A stretch of DNA of 64,000 nucleotides from Nocardia aurantia (lineage in GTDB: Bacteria; Actinomycetota; Actinomycetes; Mycobacteriales; Mycobacteriaceae). Positions 15,732 through 24,195 of this stretch are shown here, one piece after another. Under the pieces are notes generated by a model. The model ran no database searches and had not been told where the DNA came from. It saw only the letters and a list, made by a program, of their open reading frames with translations. The position numbers and the translations under genes were made by a program. Every line of letters starts with the position of its first letter. The stretch's first letter is position 1. The stretch is taken from assembly GCF_009604425.1 (NCBI RefSeq), contig NZ_WEGI01000006.1, positions 248,001 to 312,000 on the forward strand, given 5' to 3'.

Positions 15732-17063
15732 ATGACGATTGCCGGACGGGTGAACGGCGGGCCGGGTTCACGGGCGGGGCGGCGGGCGCGGCGGCTGCTG
15801 GCCACGATGGTCGCCACCGCGGTGGTGCAGTGCGGGTGCGTGGCGGCGGCGCAGGCCGCGCCCGGGGATTTCTTCTCGTACGACGACAGCGGGATCGCGG
15901 GATATTCGGCCGGCAGCGTGCTGGACTCCCGGACGCTGCCGTATCACCTTGTGGGACTGCCCGTTCCGGTGACGGCGATCCAGATCCGGTACCGGTCCAC
16001 CGATGCGCAGGGGCGGCCCGCCTCGAACATCACCACCGTGCTGCTGCCGCCGGGCCCGCGGCGGGCGGGCGCGGCGGTGTCCTATCAGTCGTTCTACGAC
16101 TCGCTGAACCCGGAGGACAGCCCCTCGCGGGCCGTCGCGGGCGGGGTGAGCCTGGGGCAGTCGGTCAATGCCGCCGAGGGCTTCTACGTCGCGCAACTGC
16201 TGGCCCGCGGGCTGCCGGTGCTGTTGCCGGATACCGAAGGGCAGCGCGCCGATTTCGCCGCCGGGCCGGAGTACGGGTACAACACGCTCGACTCGATCCG
16301 GGCCGCGGCGCGGGTCGAGGGCACCGGCATCGACGCCGCCACCCGGATCGGGCTGCTCGGGTATTCCGGCGGCGCGATCGCGACGAATTGGGCTGCGGCG
16401 CTGGCCCCCTCGTACGCCCCGGAGGTCGGCGACCAGCTCGTCGGCGCCGCCGAGGGCGGGGTGCTCGTCGACCCGGCGCGCAATCTGCTCTACGTCGACG
16501 GCAGCATCGGCTGGGCGGGGGTCGCGGGCATGGCGATCCTCGGCGTCGCGCGCGCCTACGATGTCGACTTCGGCCCGTACCTCAGCGCGTACGCGCAACG
16601 GCTGCTGCCACAGCTGGAGTCCGCCTCGATCGCCAACGTGCTGTTCCAGTACCCGGGGCTGACGTGGACGCAACTGGTGAAACCGGAATACGCCGACCCG
16701 CAGTCGGTTCCGCCGTACGCCGAGGTGACGAAGCGGATCAACCTCGGCGCCGCGCCGACGCCGACGATCCCGATGTTCATCGGGCAGGCCGCCAACGGCG
16801 TGCTCGAGGGCACCGACGGCGGCCGGGCCGGGATCGGCGCCGGCGACGCGGTGATGGTGGCCGGTGACGTGCGCGCCCTCGCCCGCCAGTACTGCGAGGA
16901 CGGCAATTCCGCCGTCGACTACGTGGAATACGGTCCACTGAGCCACATTTCGGCCGCGCCGCTGGCGTTGCAGGCCGAGATCGACTGGCTCGATCACCGG
17001 CTGGCGGGCGAGCCCGCGCCGTCGAATTGCGGGTCGATCCCCCGGGGTAACCCGATCCGCTGA
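15732..17063 (+). CDS. Secreted lipase of the Candida-type LIP family (alpha/beta hydrolase)
   Basis: 443 residues with a Sec signal peptide: a twin-Arg-like basic start, hydrophobic LLATMVATAVVQ, and an AQAA cleavage region near 42. The nucleophile elbow is GLLGYSGGAIATNW near residue 213. An early conserved strand contains GRPASNITTVLLPP, and a C-terminal VDYVEYGPLSHISAA probably supplies the catalytic His. It belongs to the secretory lipase family common in mycolic-acid actinobacteria, which hydrolyse host or environmental acylglycerols outside the cell. It is transcribed alone, with the TTACC dyad upstream. Confidence 0.87.
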   Translation: MTIAGRVNGGPGSRAGRRARRLLATMVATAVVQCGCVAAAQAAPGDFFSYDDSGIAGYSAGSVLDSRTLPYHLVGLPVPVTAIQIRYRSTDAQGRPASNITTVLLPPGPRRAGAAVSYQSFYDSLNPEDSPSRAVAGGVSLGQSVNAAEGFYVAQLLARGLPVLLPDTEGQRADFAAGPEYGYNTLDSIRAAARVEGTGIDAATRIGLLGYSGGAIATNWAAALAPSYAPEVGDQLVGAAEGGVLVDPARNLLYVDGSIGWAGVAGMAILGVARAYDVDFGPYLSAYAQRLLPQLESASIANVLFQYPGLTWTQLVKPEYADPQSVPPYAEVTKRINLGAAPTPTIPMFIGQAANGVLEGTDGGRAGIGAGDAVMVAGDVRALARQYCEDGNSAVDYVEYGPLSHISAAPLALQAEIDWLDHRLAGEPAPSNCGSIPRGNPIR

Positions 17064-17189
17064 CGGCACGACGGCGGATCGGTCACGGTAAACCCTTGGC
17101 CTCAGCCTGCGCGAATATCTCGCGCAAACGGCGAGCAGCCACCACTGTTCATGCGGAGGTACGCACATCCCACTTCGACGGAGGCGCAC

Positions 17190-17690
17190 ATGACCGTGAC
17201 CGACGAGTTCCTGGCCAACAACGCCGAGTACGCGGCGAGCTTCACCGGGCCGCTGCCGCTGCCGCCGAGCAAGCACGTCGCCGTGGTGGCGTGCATGGAC
17301 GCCCGGCTCGACGTCTACCGGATCCTCGGCCTCCGAGAGGGTGAGGCGCACGTCATCCGCAACGCGGGCGGCGTCGTGACCGACGACGAGATCCGCTCCC
17401 TGGCGATCAGCCAGCGACTGCTGGGCACCACCGAGATCATCCTGATCCATCACACCGACTGCGGCATGCTGACCTTCACCGACGACGACTTCAAGCGCGC
17501 CGTCCAGGACGAGGTCGGCATCAAGCCGGCCTGGGCCGCGGAGGCGTTCGGAGACCTGGACGAGGATGTGCGCCAATCGATCCGGCGCATCGAGGCCAGC
17601 CCGTTCGTCACCAAGACGACCTCGCTGCGCGGCTTCGTCTTCGACGTCGCCACCGGTAAGCTCGGCGAGGTCCGGCCCGCCGCGCGGTGA
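17190..17690 (+). CDS. canA: Beta-carbonic anhydrase, CanA-like
   Basis: 166 residues, the size of M. tuberculosis Rv1284. Zinc and active-site residues are present: CMDARLDVYR (Cys, Asp, Arg) near 35 and HHTDCGM (His, Cys) near 90, with VIRNAGGVVTDD between them. It interconverts CO2 and bicarbonate in the cytoplasm. ATG 17190 is the start (TVTDEFLANNAEYA follows), with a GGAGG about 8 bases before it. An upstream in-frame ATG at 17151 would add 13 unlikely residues. Confidence 0.92.
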   Translation: MTVTDEFLANNAEYAASFTGPLPLPPSKHVAVVACMDARLDVYRILGLREGEAHVIRNAGGVVTDDEIRSLAISQRLLGTTEIILIHHTDCGMLTFTDDDFKRAVQDEVGIKPAWAAEAFGDLDEDVRQSIRRIEASPFVTKTTSLRGFVFDVATGKLGEVRPAAR

Positions 17691-17723
17691 TATGCGCGCC
17701 GGTGACGAATCGGGCATGAACCC

Positions 17724-17752
17724 TTGACCCTCCCCGCGACAATTGATAGTCG
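17724..17752 (+). promoter_or_regulatory. Sigma70-type promoter giving a leaderless methyltransferase message
   Basis: TTGACC (17724-17729), a 17-base spacer, then TAGTCG (17747-17752), with the ATG at 17759 only 6 bases later. There is no ribosome-binding site. This geometry fits leaderless initiation, frequent in mycolate actinobacteria. Confidence 0.5.
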
Positions 17753-17758
17753 TTGGCT

Positions 17759-18463
17759 ATGACCATGCCTGACGATTTCGAGTTCGAGGCCGTCTATCGG
17801 GGCACCGGCGGGCCGTTCGGCGAGGGCGCCAAGGCGCCGTGGAGCATCGGGGAGCCGCAGCCGGAACTGGCCGCCCTCATCGAGCAGGGAAAATTCCACG
17901 GCGACGTGCTCGATGTCGGCTGTGGCGAGGCCGCCATCTCGATATATCTGGCCGAGCGGGGCTTCACCACCGTCGGACTGGATCTGTCGCCGACGGCCAT
18001 CGACCTGGCCCGGGCCGAGGCCGCCCGGCGCGGGCTGAGCAACGCCTCGTTCGAGGTCGCCGACATCAGCGCCTTCACCGGCTACGACGGGCGGTTCGGC
18101 ACCATCGTCGACAGCACGCTGTTCCATTCGATCCCGGTCGCGGCGCGCGAGGGCTACCAGCGGTCCATCGCCCGCGCCGCGGCGCCGGGCGCCTCCTATT
18201 ACGCGCTGGTCTTCGACCGGGCCGGTTTCCCGGCGCTCACCGGCGACGGGCCCGCGCCCGTCACCGCCGACGAACTACGCGACGCGGTGTCGCGGTACTG
18301 GGTGGTCGACGAGATCCGGCCGGCCCGGATCCACGCCGATCTGCCGCCCCAGCTGCTCGACACGTTCACCGAGGATCTGCGCATGCGCTACGCGGGACTG
18401 CGCGACGAACCGAAGGGCCGCAAATCCATTCCCGCCTGGTTGCTGTCCGCTCATCTGGGGTGA
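17759..18463 (+). CDS. Class I SAM-dependent methyltransferase
   Basis: 234 residues. The SAM-binding motif I is VLDVGCGEAAISIYLAERG near 50, followed by the acidic TTVGLDLSPTAID, then VADISAFTG and a post-motif STLFHSIP. The N-terminal GTGGPFGEGAKAPWSIGEPQ is typical of small-molecule methyltransferases in Nocardia and Mycobacterium, sometimes annotated as thiopurine-like. The substrate is unknown. The start is the ATG at 17759, served by the leaderless promoter; a second ATG lies two codons on. It overlaps the convergent fahA by 13 bases. Confidence 0.83.
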   Translation: MTMPDDFEFEAVYRGTGGPFGEGAKAPWSIGEPQPELAALIEQGKFHGDVLDVGCGEAAISIYLAERGFTTVGLDLSPTAIDLARAEAARRGLSNASFEVADISAFTGYDGRFGTIVDSTLFHSIPVAAREGYQRSIARAAAPGASYYALVFDRAGFPALTGDGPAPVTADELRDAVSRYWVVDEIRPARIHADLPPQLLDTFTEDLRMRYAGLRDEPKGRKSIPAWLLSAHLG

Positions 18464-19650
18464 ACGCCGGCCGGCCCGACGCGGCCGGTGACCGCGCCCA
18501 GATCGATCGTGGCACCGCCGGGCCCGGGGGCGGTGCCGCGCAACGTCACCACGTCGCCGTCGGCCAGGAAGATCCGCGTTCCACCGTCGGGCAGCCGCAC
18601 GGGATGCGCACCGTTCCAGGTGATCTCGATCAGCGAACCGTACTCCTCCGGCACCGGGCCCGACACCGTGCCCGACGCGAACAGATCACCCGTGCGCAGG
18701 CTCGCGCCGTTGCAGGTCAGATGCGAAAGCAGCTGCGCGGGAGTCCAATACATCTGCGCGTACGGCGGCCGCGACACGATGTGCCCGTTCAGCGCGAACT
18801 CCAACCGCAGATCCAGACCCCATGGCTGCGAATCCCGCAGGTACGGAAGGGGTTCCGGGTCCTGCGGCGGACCGGGCACCCGGGCGGCGGTCAGCGCGTC
18901 CAGGGGCACGATCCACGGCGAGATCGAGGTGGCGAAGGACTTGCCGAGGAACGGCCCGAGCGGCTGGTACTCCCAGGCCTGGATGTCGCGCGCCGACCAG
19001 TCGTTGAGCAGGCAGATCCCGAACACGTGCCGCTCGAAATCCTCGACGGGCACCGGTCTGCCGAGCGCGCTCGGCGTGCCGACGACGAACCCGACCTCGA
19101 CCTCGACATCCAGCCGCTGCGACGGGCCGAACACCGGCGCCGCGCCGGCCGCCGACCGGCGCTGCCCGCACGGCCGGGTCACCGGGGTGCCGGAGACCAC
19201 GACGGTGCCCGCCCGGCCGTGGTAACCCACCGGCAGATGTTTCCAATTCGGCAGCAGCGCAGCGGAATCCGGGCGGAGGATGGCGCCGAGATTCGTCGCG
19301 TGCCGTTCGCTCGCGTAGAAGTCCACGTAGTCCGCGACCTCGATCGGCAACCGCAGCACCACATCGGACACCGGATACAGCACATCGACCAGCCGGTCGC
19401 GCTGCTCCGGATCGGTGAGCAGTCCGACGATCCGGCGCCGCGTCGCGGTCCAGAACTCCCGGCCCCGGGCCAGGAACTCGTTCAGCGACGCGCGGGCGAA
19501 CTCCTCCTCGCCCAGCGCGGCCCGCAGATCCAGCACGTGATCGCCGATGCGGACCCCGACCCGCGCCCGCCCGCCCGGCGGCACGAACACCCCGTAGGGC
19601 AGGTTCCCGATCCCGAAACCCGAACCCGGCGGCACCGGCGCCCAGGTCAT
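18451..19650 (-). CDS. fahA: Fumarylacetoacetase
   Basis: 399 residues, close to the usual length. The N-terminal domain begins WAPVPPGSGFGIGNLPYGVF. The catalytic domain has LPVGYHGRAGTVVVSGTPV, metal and substrate residues in LDVEVEVGFVVGTPS, and LLNDWSARDIQAWEYQPLGP followed by GKSFATSISPW. It splits fumarylacetoacetate to fumarate and acetoacetate, the last step of tyrosine and homogentisate breakdown. Its ATG overlaps the hmgA stop (ATGA), so the two are co-translated. Confidence 0.96.
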   Translation of the reverse strand: MTWAPVPPGSGFGIGNLPYGVFVPPGGRARVGVRIGDHVLDLRAALGEEEFARASLNEFLARGREFWTATRRRIVGLLTDPEQRDRLVDVLYPVSDVVLRLPIEVADYVDFYASERHATNLGAILRPDSAALLPNWKHLPVGYHGRAGTVVVSGTPVTRPCGQRRSAAGAAPVFGPSQRLDVEVEVGFVVGTPSALGRPVPVEDFERHVFGICLLNDWSARDIQAWEYQPLGPFLGKSFATSISPWIVPLDALTAARVPGPPQDPEPLPYLRDSQPWGLDLRLEFALNGHIVSRPPYAQMYWTPAQLLSHLTCNGASLRTGDLFASGTVSGPVPEEYGSLIEITWNGAHPVRLPDGGTRIFLADGDVVTLRGTAPGPGGATIDLGAVTGRVGPAGVHPR

Positions 19651-20840
19651 GAGCCGGCCCTCGACCAGCTCCCGGCGTAGTCGCCGTCGTCGGCGGCCAC
19701 CCCGCCCTCGCCCAGTTGCAGCGGCCGGAAGGTGTCGACCATGACGGCGAGCTCGTCGAAGAACTCGGCCCCCAGCGACCGCTCCACCGCACCGGGCTGC
19801 GGCCCGTGACTGTGCCCGCCCGGATGCAGGCTCACCGACCCCGCAGCGATCCCCGAACCGCGCCGCGCGGCGTAGTCCCCGCCGCAGTAGAACATGACCT
19901 CGTCGGAGTCGACGTTCGAGTGGTAGTAGGGCACCGGGATCGCCAGCGGGTGGTAGTCCACCTTCCGCGGCACGAAGTTACAGATCACGAAGTTGGCGCC
20001 CTGGAACAGCTGATGCGCCGGCGGCGGCTGGTGGATACGGCCGGTGATCGGCTCGAAATCGGCGATGTTGAAGGTGTAGGGATACAGGCAGCCGTCCCAG
20101 CCGACCACGTCGAACGGGTGATGCGGCACCACATGGCGCGTGCCGGTCACGCCCCGCGGGCCGCGGTGCTTCACCAGGATCTCGACCTCGGTCCCGGTCC
20201 GCAGCAGCGGCTCGGCCGGCCCGTGCAGATCGCGCTCGCAGTACGGCGCCTGCTCGAGCAGCTGGCCGAACCGCGACAGGTAGCGCGCCGGCGGCGTGAT
20301 GTGACTGTTGGCCTCGATCACGTACGCCCGCACCGGTTCTCCCGCGTCCGGCAGCCACCGGTGGGTGGTCGCGCGGGGCACCACCACGTGGTCACCCGGG
20401 CGGAACGGCAGCACCCCGAAGACGGTTTCGACTGTGCCGGAACCGGATTCGAGATAGACGCATTCGTCGCCGATCGCGTTGCGGTACAACGGCGACGGCG
20501 CGCCCGCCACCACATAGGAGATCCGGACATCGTCGTTGCCGAGTACCAGGCGGCGACCGGTCACCACATCCACCGCGGCGCTGTCACTCGCCGCGAACAG
20601 GTCGGGCAGCCGCAGATGGCGCGGGATCAGGGGCCGATTCGGGGTGAGCGACAGATCTCCCGGCTCCCATTCCGTCGCCGCGAGCACCGCCGACGGGATG
20701 TGCCGGTGGTACAGCAACGCCGAGTCGCCGACGAAACCCTCCTCCCCCATCAGCTCCTCCCGGTACAACGCGCCGTCCTCGGCACGGAACTGCGTGTGCC
20801 GCTTCGGGGGGATCTGCCCCACCTGCCGGTAGTACGCCAT
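19647..20840 (-). CDS. hmgA: Homogentisate 1,2-dioxygenase
   Basis: 397 residues from ATG 20840 (AYYRQVGQIPPKRHTQFRAE). The cupin core carries the iron-site region: YYHSNVDSDEVMFYCGGDY (His, Glu) and SVSLHPGGHSHGPQPG (His). It opens homogentisate to maleylacetoacetate with O2. Coupled to fahA downstream, it forms a two-gene tyrosine-catabolic operon. No maleylacetoacetate isomerase or 4-hydroxyphenylpyruvate dioxygenase gene is in the window. The length is slightly shorter than eukaryotic homologues, as usual for actinobacteria. Confidence 0.95.
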   Translation of the reverse strand: MAYYRQVGQIPPKRHTQFRAEDGALYREELMGEEGFVGDSALLYHRHIPSAVLAATEWEPGDLSLTPNRPLIPRHLRLPDLFAASDSAAVDVVTGRRLVLGNDDVRISYVVAGAPSPLYRNAIGDECVYLESGSGTVETVFGVLPFRPGDHVVVPRATTHRWLPDAGEPVRAYVIEANSHITPPARYLSRFGQLLEQAPYCERDLHGPAEPLLRTGTEVEILVKHRGPRGVTGTRHVVPHHPFDVVGWDGCLYPYTFNIADFEPITGRIHQPPPAHQLFQGANFVICNFVPRKVDYHPLAIPVPYYHSNVDSDEVMFYCGGDYAARRGSGIAAGSVSLHPGGHSHGPQPGAVERSLGAEFFDELAVMVDTFRPLQLGEGGVAADDGDYAGSWSRAGS

Positions 20841-20915
20841 CCGCCGACAGTACCGCCGACCGGCGGCGGATCCGGCGAACCGCGGCACCCGGACCGTGAT
20901 CGGGCCCACCGGACC

Positions 20916-20939
20916 GTTTTCCACCGATGAGGCGGGGTA
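20916..20939 (+). promoter_or_regulatory. SigF/SigB-type stress promoter for csbD
   Basis: GTTT at 20916-20919, a 15-base spacer, then GGGTA at 20935-20939. This matches the GTTT-N14-16-GGGTA consensus of mycobacterial SigF and related general-stress factors. It fires into the CsbD-like gene 46 bases downstream, and a SigF-type factor is encoded only 1.2 kb further on. Confidence 0.7.
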
Positions 20940-20984
20940 GGCGAACAGTGTCACCGCAAATCGACAATCCGGAGGTGAAATGCT

Positions 20985-21233
20985 GTGACGGAACATGAGA
21001 AGAGCGGTATCCGTGAAGGTATCGAGGGCATCGTCGAGGATGTGAAGGGCCGGGCCAAGGAAGTGGCCGGCGCGGCACTGCACAAGGAGGAGCTGCGCCG
21101 CGAGGGAGCGGCCCAGCAGGACCGCGCCGAGGCGCAGCGCCAGACCGCCCGCTACGAGGCGCAGGCCGAGGCCGAGCGTGCGCGTGCCCGCGCGGACGAG
21201 GCGCGCCAGCACGCGCATCAGCAGAACCGCTGA
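20985..21233 (+). CDS. CsbD-like general stress protein
   Basis: 82 residues starting at GTG 20985 with GGAGG 10 bases upstream. The N-terminal GIEGIVEDVKGRAKEVAGAA is the CsbD pattern; the rest is a highly charged, Ala/Arg/Glu/Gln-rich helix (QAEAERARARADEARQHAH). CsbD proteins accumulate under general-stress sigma factors; their biochemical role is unknown. The SigF-type promoter just upstream fits that regulation. Confidence 0.85.
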   Translation: MTEHEKSGIREGIEGIVEDVKGRAKEVAGAALHKEELRREGAAQQDRAEAQRQTARYEAQAEAERARARADEARQHAHQQNR

Positions 21234-21248
21234 TCACACGACCGGTGT

Positions 21249-21276
21249 TCCCCCGGCCCCGAGCGGGCCGGGGGGA
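21249..21276 (+). terminator. Strong GC hairpin after csbD
   Basis: An 11-12-bp stem (TCCCCCGGCCC paired with GGGCCGGGGGGA) with a 5-base loop, starting 15 bases after the csbD stop. There is no T-tract, as usual in actinobacteria. Confidence 0.75.
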
Positions 21277-21475
21277 CGCGGTTCTGCCCCTACGGCTACG
21301 ACAGCTGGCATAATGGTGAGAGGTTGAGTCCATAGCCGATCGTGGTCGCGCGGAAATGTGCCGGATTCGGCAGGTGCGTCGCGGCACTCCGGATCCCGGT
21401 CCCGCAGGAGAACTCGGTTCGCATGCCGAGATCCGTTCGCGCGAACACAGAATATTCCTTTCGGAGGTATTCACC

Positions 21476-21691
21476 ATGTCTGCTGTTGCCGTTCTGGACC
21501 ATGCGGTCGACGCCGGCCCGGCCGAACTCACCCCGGGTTCCGAGGCGGGTTGCGGCCGAATCCGCGTCGCCCGGGTGGACGGTGAGTTCGACGCCGCGAT
21601 CGCCGGGCAGTTCCACGATGCGATCTCGAAAGCCATTGTGGCAGAGATCTTTCGACGTTATACGACCGTGTACGAGGCGGTGCGGAACTAG
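21476..21691 (+). CDS. Small hypothetical protein, 71 aa, upstream of rsbW
   Basis: The ATG at 21476 is preceded by a good ribosome-binding site (GGAGGT, 7-8 bases away). The product has 71 residues (MSAVAVLDHAVDAGPAELT near the start, ending VYEAVRN), with no membrane segment and no family I know. It stops just 51 bases before the rsbW start and is probably the first gene of the rsbW-sigF operon. A possible -10 (CATAAT, 21309-21314) lies in the otherwise empty 200 bases before it. It might be a partner of the switch, but it does not look like an STAS anti-anti-sigma factor. Confidence 0.55.
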   Translation: MSAVAVLDHAVDAGPAELTPGSEAGCGRIRVARVDGEFDAAIAGQFHDAISKAIVAEIFRRYTTVYEAVRN

Positions 21692-21742
21692 ATGCCGAGA
21701 GCCCGGAGCGTCACGGCCCGGCTCGCGCGAAGGGAGATTCAC

Positions 21743-22180
21743 GTGCCGGACCGAGAGTGGTCGCTGGAATCGCGTACCCGGACATCACCGGTGGGTGTCC
21801 GGGTCGACGCCGTGCCGGAGCAACTCACGATGCTGCGGGCTCTGGCCGAGACCGTCACGCTGATGGCCGATTTCGCACTCGACGAGGTGACCGACATCCG
21901 CGTCGCCCTCGACGAGATCGCGACCTGCCTGCTGCCGGCGGCCGTGCCCGGTTCGTCGATCGAATGCGAATTCGACTTCGACGGCGACCGGATGACGGTG
22001 CGGGTCATCGGACTCGCCACCCGGCTGGGGATGATCGACGAGGACAGCTTCGGCTGGCATGTGCTGCGGACGATCACCGACACCCTCGTCGTGCACGAAA
22101 CCGACACCGACGGAAGCGGTCTCGGTCATCCTGTGGTCATCGAATTCACCAGGCGGCGAGGTGACGGCGATGCCGGGTGA
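21743..22180 (+). CDS. rsbW: Anti-sigma factor, RsbW/UsfX type
   Basis: 145 residues from GTG 21743, preceded by AGGGAG 7 bases away; an earlier ATG at 21692 abuts the previous stop and has no ribosome-binding site. The body follows UsfX of M. tuberculosis: ALDEVTDIRVALDEIATCLL, then GSSIECEFDFDGDRM and DEDSFGWHVLRTITDTL. The ATP-binding N-box lacks the usual Asn, as also in UsfX. It should bind and inhibit the SigF-type factor encoded immediately downstream; the genes overlap by 11 bases. No anti-anti-sigma gene is present in the window. Confidence 0.88.
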   Translation: MPDREWSLESRTRTSPVGVRVDAVPEQLTMLRALAETVTLMADFALDEVTDIRVALDEIATCLLPAAVPGSSIECEFDFDGDRMTVRVIGLATRLGMIDEDSFGWHVLRTITDTLVVHETDTDGSGLGHPVVIEFTRRRGDGDAG

Positions 22181-22958
22181 CCGCGGCCGGTCGCGCCGCG
22201 ACAGTTACGACGACATCGAGCCCGAATTCGCCGCTCTCGCAGCGCTTTCCCCCGACGATCCGCGGCGGGAGACGGTGCGGGCCGGGATCATCGACCGATG
22301 TCTGCCCCTGGCCGAGCACATCGCGCGCCGCTTCGCCGGTCGCGGCGAGACCTTCGACGATCTGCTGCAGGTCGCGAGCCTGGGCCTGGTGCAGGCGGTG
22401 GACCGCTTCGACGCCTCGCGCGGCTCCCCCTTCCTCGCCTTCGCCGTGCCCACCATCATGGGCGAGGTCCGGCGGCATTTCCGCGACAACACCTGGTCGG
22501 TACGAGTTCCCCGGCGCACCAAGGAGATTCAGGGATCACTGAGCGGCGTGATCGAGGATCTCGCGCAGCGGCTGGGCCGCATGCCACGCGCGCGGGAGAT
22601 CGCCGCGGAACTGGACGTCGACCTCACCGAGGTCACCCAGGCGCTGATCGCGAGCAACGCCTACCAGACCACATCGCTGGAGGCGGTGTCCGGCAACGAC
22701 GGCGAGAACTCCCCGTTGTCGCTGATGGAGGTGCTCGGCGAGACCGACGGATCCTACGAGCACATCGACAAGTTCCTGGCGGTCCGACCGCTGCTGGCGG
22801 CCCTGCCCGCGCGCGAGCGCCGGGTGCTGACCATGCGATTCTTCGAATACAAGACGCAGAGCGAGATCGCCGAGGAGCTCGGGGTCTCGCAGATGCAGGT
22901 GTCGCGCATCCTGTCGAAGACCCTCGACGGCCTGCGCGAGCGGGTGATGCGCGACTGA
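22170..22958 (+). CDS. sigF: Alternative sigma factor of the SigF/SigB general-stress group
   Basis: 262 residues from ATG 22170, inside the end of rsbW. Region 2: LPLAEHIARRFAGRGETFDD, then LLQVASLGLVQAVDRFD and FAVPTIMGEVRRHFRDNTW. Region 3: VPRRTKEIQ through RMPRAREIAAEL. Region 4: LPARERRVLTMRFFEYKTQ then ELGVSQMQVSRILSKTL. It directs RNA polymerase to GTTT/GGGTA promoters. One such sequence lies before csbD, so csbD is a likely target. Confidence 0.93.
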   Translation: MPGDRGRSRRDSYDDIEPEFAALAALSPDDPRRETVRAGIIDRCLPLAEHIARRFAGRGETFDDLLQVASLGLVQAVDRFDASRGSPFLAFAVPTIMGEVRRHFRDNTWSVRVPRRTKEIQGSLSGVIEDLAQRLGRMPRAREIAAELDVDLTEVTQALIASNAYQTTSLEAVSGNDGENSPLSLMEVLGETDGSYEHIDKFLAVRPLLAALPARERRVLTMRFFEYKTQSEIAEELGVSQMQVSRILSKTLDGLRERVMRD

Positions 22959-22961
22959 TGC

Positions 22962-24128
22962 TCAGCGGAAGGCGGATTCGCCGGTGAGCGCCTTGCCGAT
23001 CGTGAGCTGATGCACCTCCGAGGTGCCCTCGTAGGTCAGCACCGATTCCAGATTGTTCGCGTGCCGCAACACCGGATACTCGAGCGTGATTCCGTTGGCG
23101 CCCAAGATCGTCCGGCACTGCCGGGCCACCTCCAGCGCCTCCCGCACATTGTTGAGCTTGCCGAGGCTCACCTGATCGGCGCCCAGCTCGCCGCGGTCCT
23201 TGAGCCTGCCCAGGTGGTAGGCCAGCAGATGCCCCTTCCCCACCTCCAGCGCCATATCGGCGATCTTGGCCTGGGTCAGCTGATAGGCCGCCAGCGACTT
23301 GTCGAACACCCGCCGGGAGCGCGCGTACTCGACCGCGGTCTCCAGGCAGTCGCGCGCGGCGCCCAGCGCGCCGAAGATGATGCCGAACCGGGCCTCCCCC
23401 AGGCTGGTCAGCGGCCCGCGCAGGCCGTGGGCCAGCGGCAGCATCGCCGCATCGGGCAGCCGGACGTCCTCGAGCACCAGTTCCGAGGTCACCGACGCCC
23501 GCAGCGAGAGTTTGGAGCGGATCTCCGGCGCGGAGAATCCGGGCGTGCCGGTCGGCACCACGAAACCGCGGATGCCCTCCTCGGTCCGCGCCCACACCAC
23601 GGCGACATCGGCGACCGACCCGTTGGTGATCCACATCTTCGTCCCGTTGAGGACCCAGTCGCCGCCGTCGCGCTTCGCGTGCGTGCGCATCCCGCCCGGA
23701 TTCGACCCGAAATCGGGTTCGGTCAGGCCGAAACACCCGATCGCGGTGCCCGCGGCCAGCCTCGGCAGCCACTGCCGCTTCTGCTCCTCGCTGCCCCAGT
23801 GATGGAGGGAGAACATCGCCAGCGAGCCCTGCACCGAGACCAGGCTGCGGATACCCGAGTCGACCGCCTCCAGCTCCAGACAGGCCAGTCCGTAGGCGGT
23901 CGCGCTCGTCCCCGCGCACCCGTAGCCCTGCAGATGCATGCCCAGCACGCCGAGCGAACCCAGCTCCACGGCCAGTTCCCGCACCGGGATCTCGCCCCGC
24001 TCGAACCACTGCGCGATCTGCGGGCGGATCCGCTGTTCACCGAATTTCCTTACGGTGGAACGGATTTCGAGCTCCTCCGGCGACAGCAGCGAATCGAGCG
24101 CGAACAGCTGGGACAGGGACAGCGACAT
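22962..24128 (-). CDS. Acyl-CoA dehydrogenase, glutaryl-CoA dehydrogenase-like
   Basis: 388 residues from ATG 24128. FAD/substrate motifs are GCFGLTEPDFGSNPGGMRT and WITNGSVADVAVVWA. The catalytic-Glu segment is LTYEGTSEVHQLTIGKALTG, matching glutaryl-CoA dehydrogenases and the mycobacterial FadE7 type. It would oxidise a short-chain or dicarboxylic acyl-CoA. It is the last gene of a three-gene dehydrogenase run on the minus strand and ends 3 bases from the convergent sigF. Confidence 0.87.
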   Translation of the reverse strand: MSLSLSQLFALDSLLSPEELEIRSTVRKFGEQRIRPQIAQWFERGEIPVRELAVELGSLGVLGMHLQGYGCAGTSATAYGLACLELEAVDSGIRSLVSVQGSLAMFSLHHWGSEEQKRQWLPRLAAGTAIGCFGLTEPDFGSNPGGMRTHAKRDGGDWVLNGTKMWITNGSVADVAVVWARTEEGIRGFVVPTGTPGFSAPEIRSKLSLRASVTSELVLEDVRLPDAAMLPLAHGLRGPLTSLGEARFGIIFGALGAARDCLETAVEYARSRRVFDKSLAAYQLTQAKIADMALEVGKGHLLAYHLGRLKDRGELGADQVSLGKLNNVREALEVARQCRTILGANGITLEYPVLRHANNLESVLTYEGTSEVHQLTIGKALTGESAFR

Positions 24129-24195
24129 GGCACCTCCGGCGCTGGGACGACGACCTGCCGATATTGTCACCCACGGCCCCGACCGTGGCCGGGCA

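Noticed and set aside
15768..17717. A 649-codon minus-strand frame opposite the lipase and carbonic anhydrase
   Set aside because: The plus-strand genes have signal peptide, nucleophile elbow and zinc motifs; the minus-strand frame has none.
21692..21742. Earlier ATG start for rsbW
   Set aside because: It follows the previous stop directly, without a ribosome-binding site; GTG 21743 has AGGGAG at proper distance and gives the usual length.
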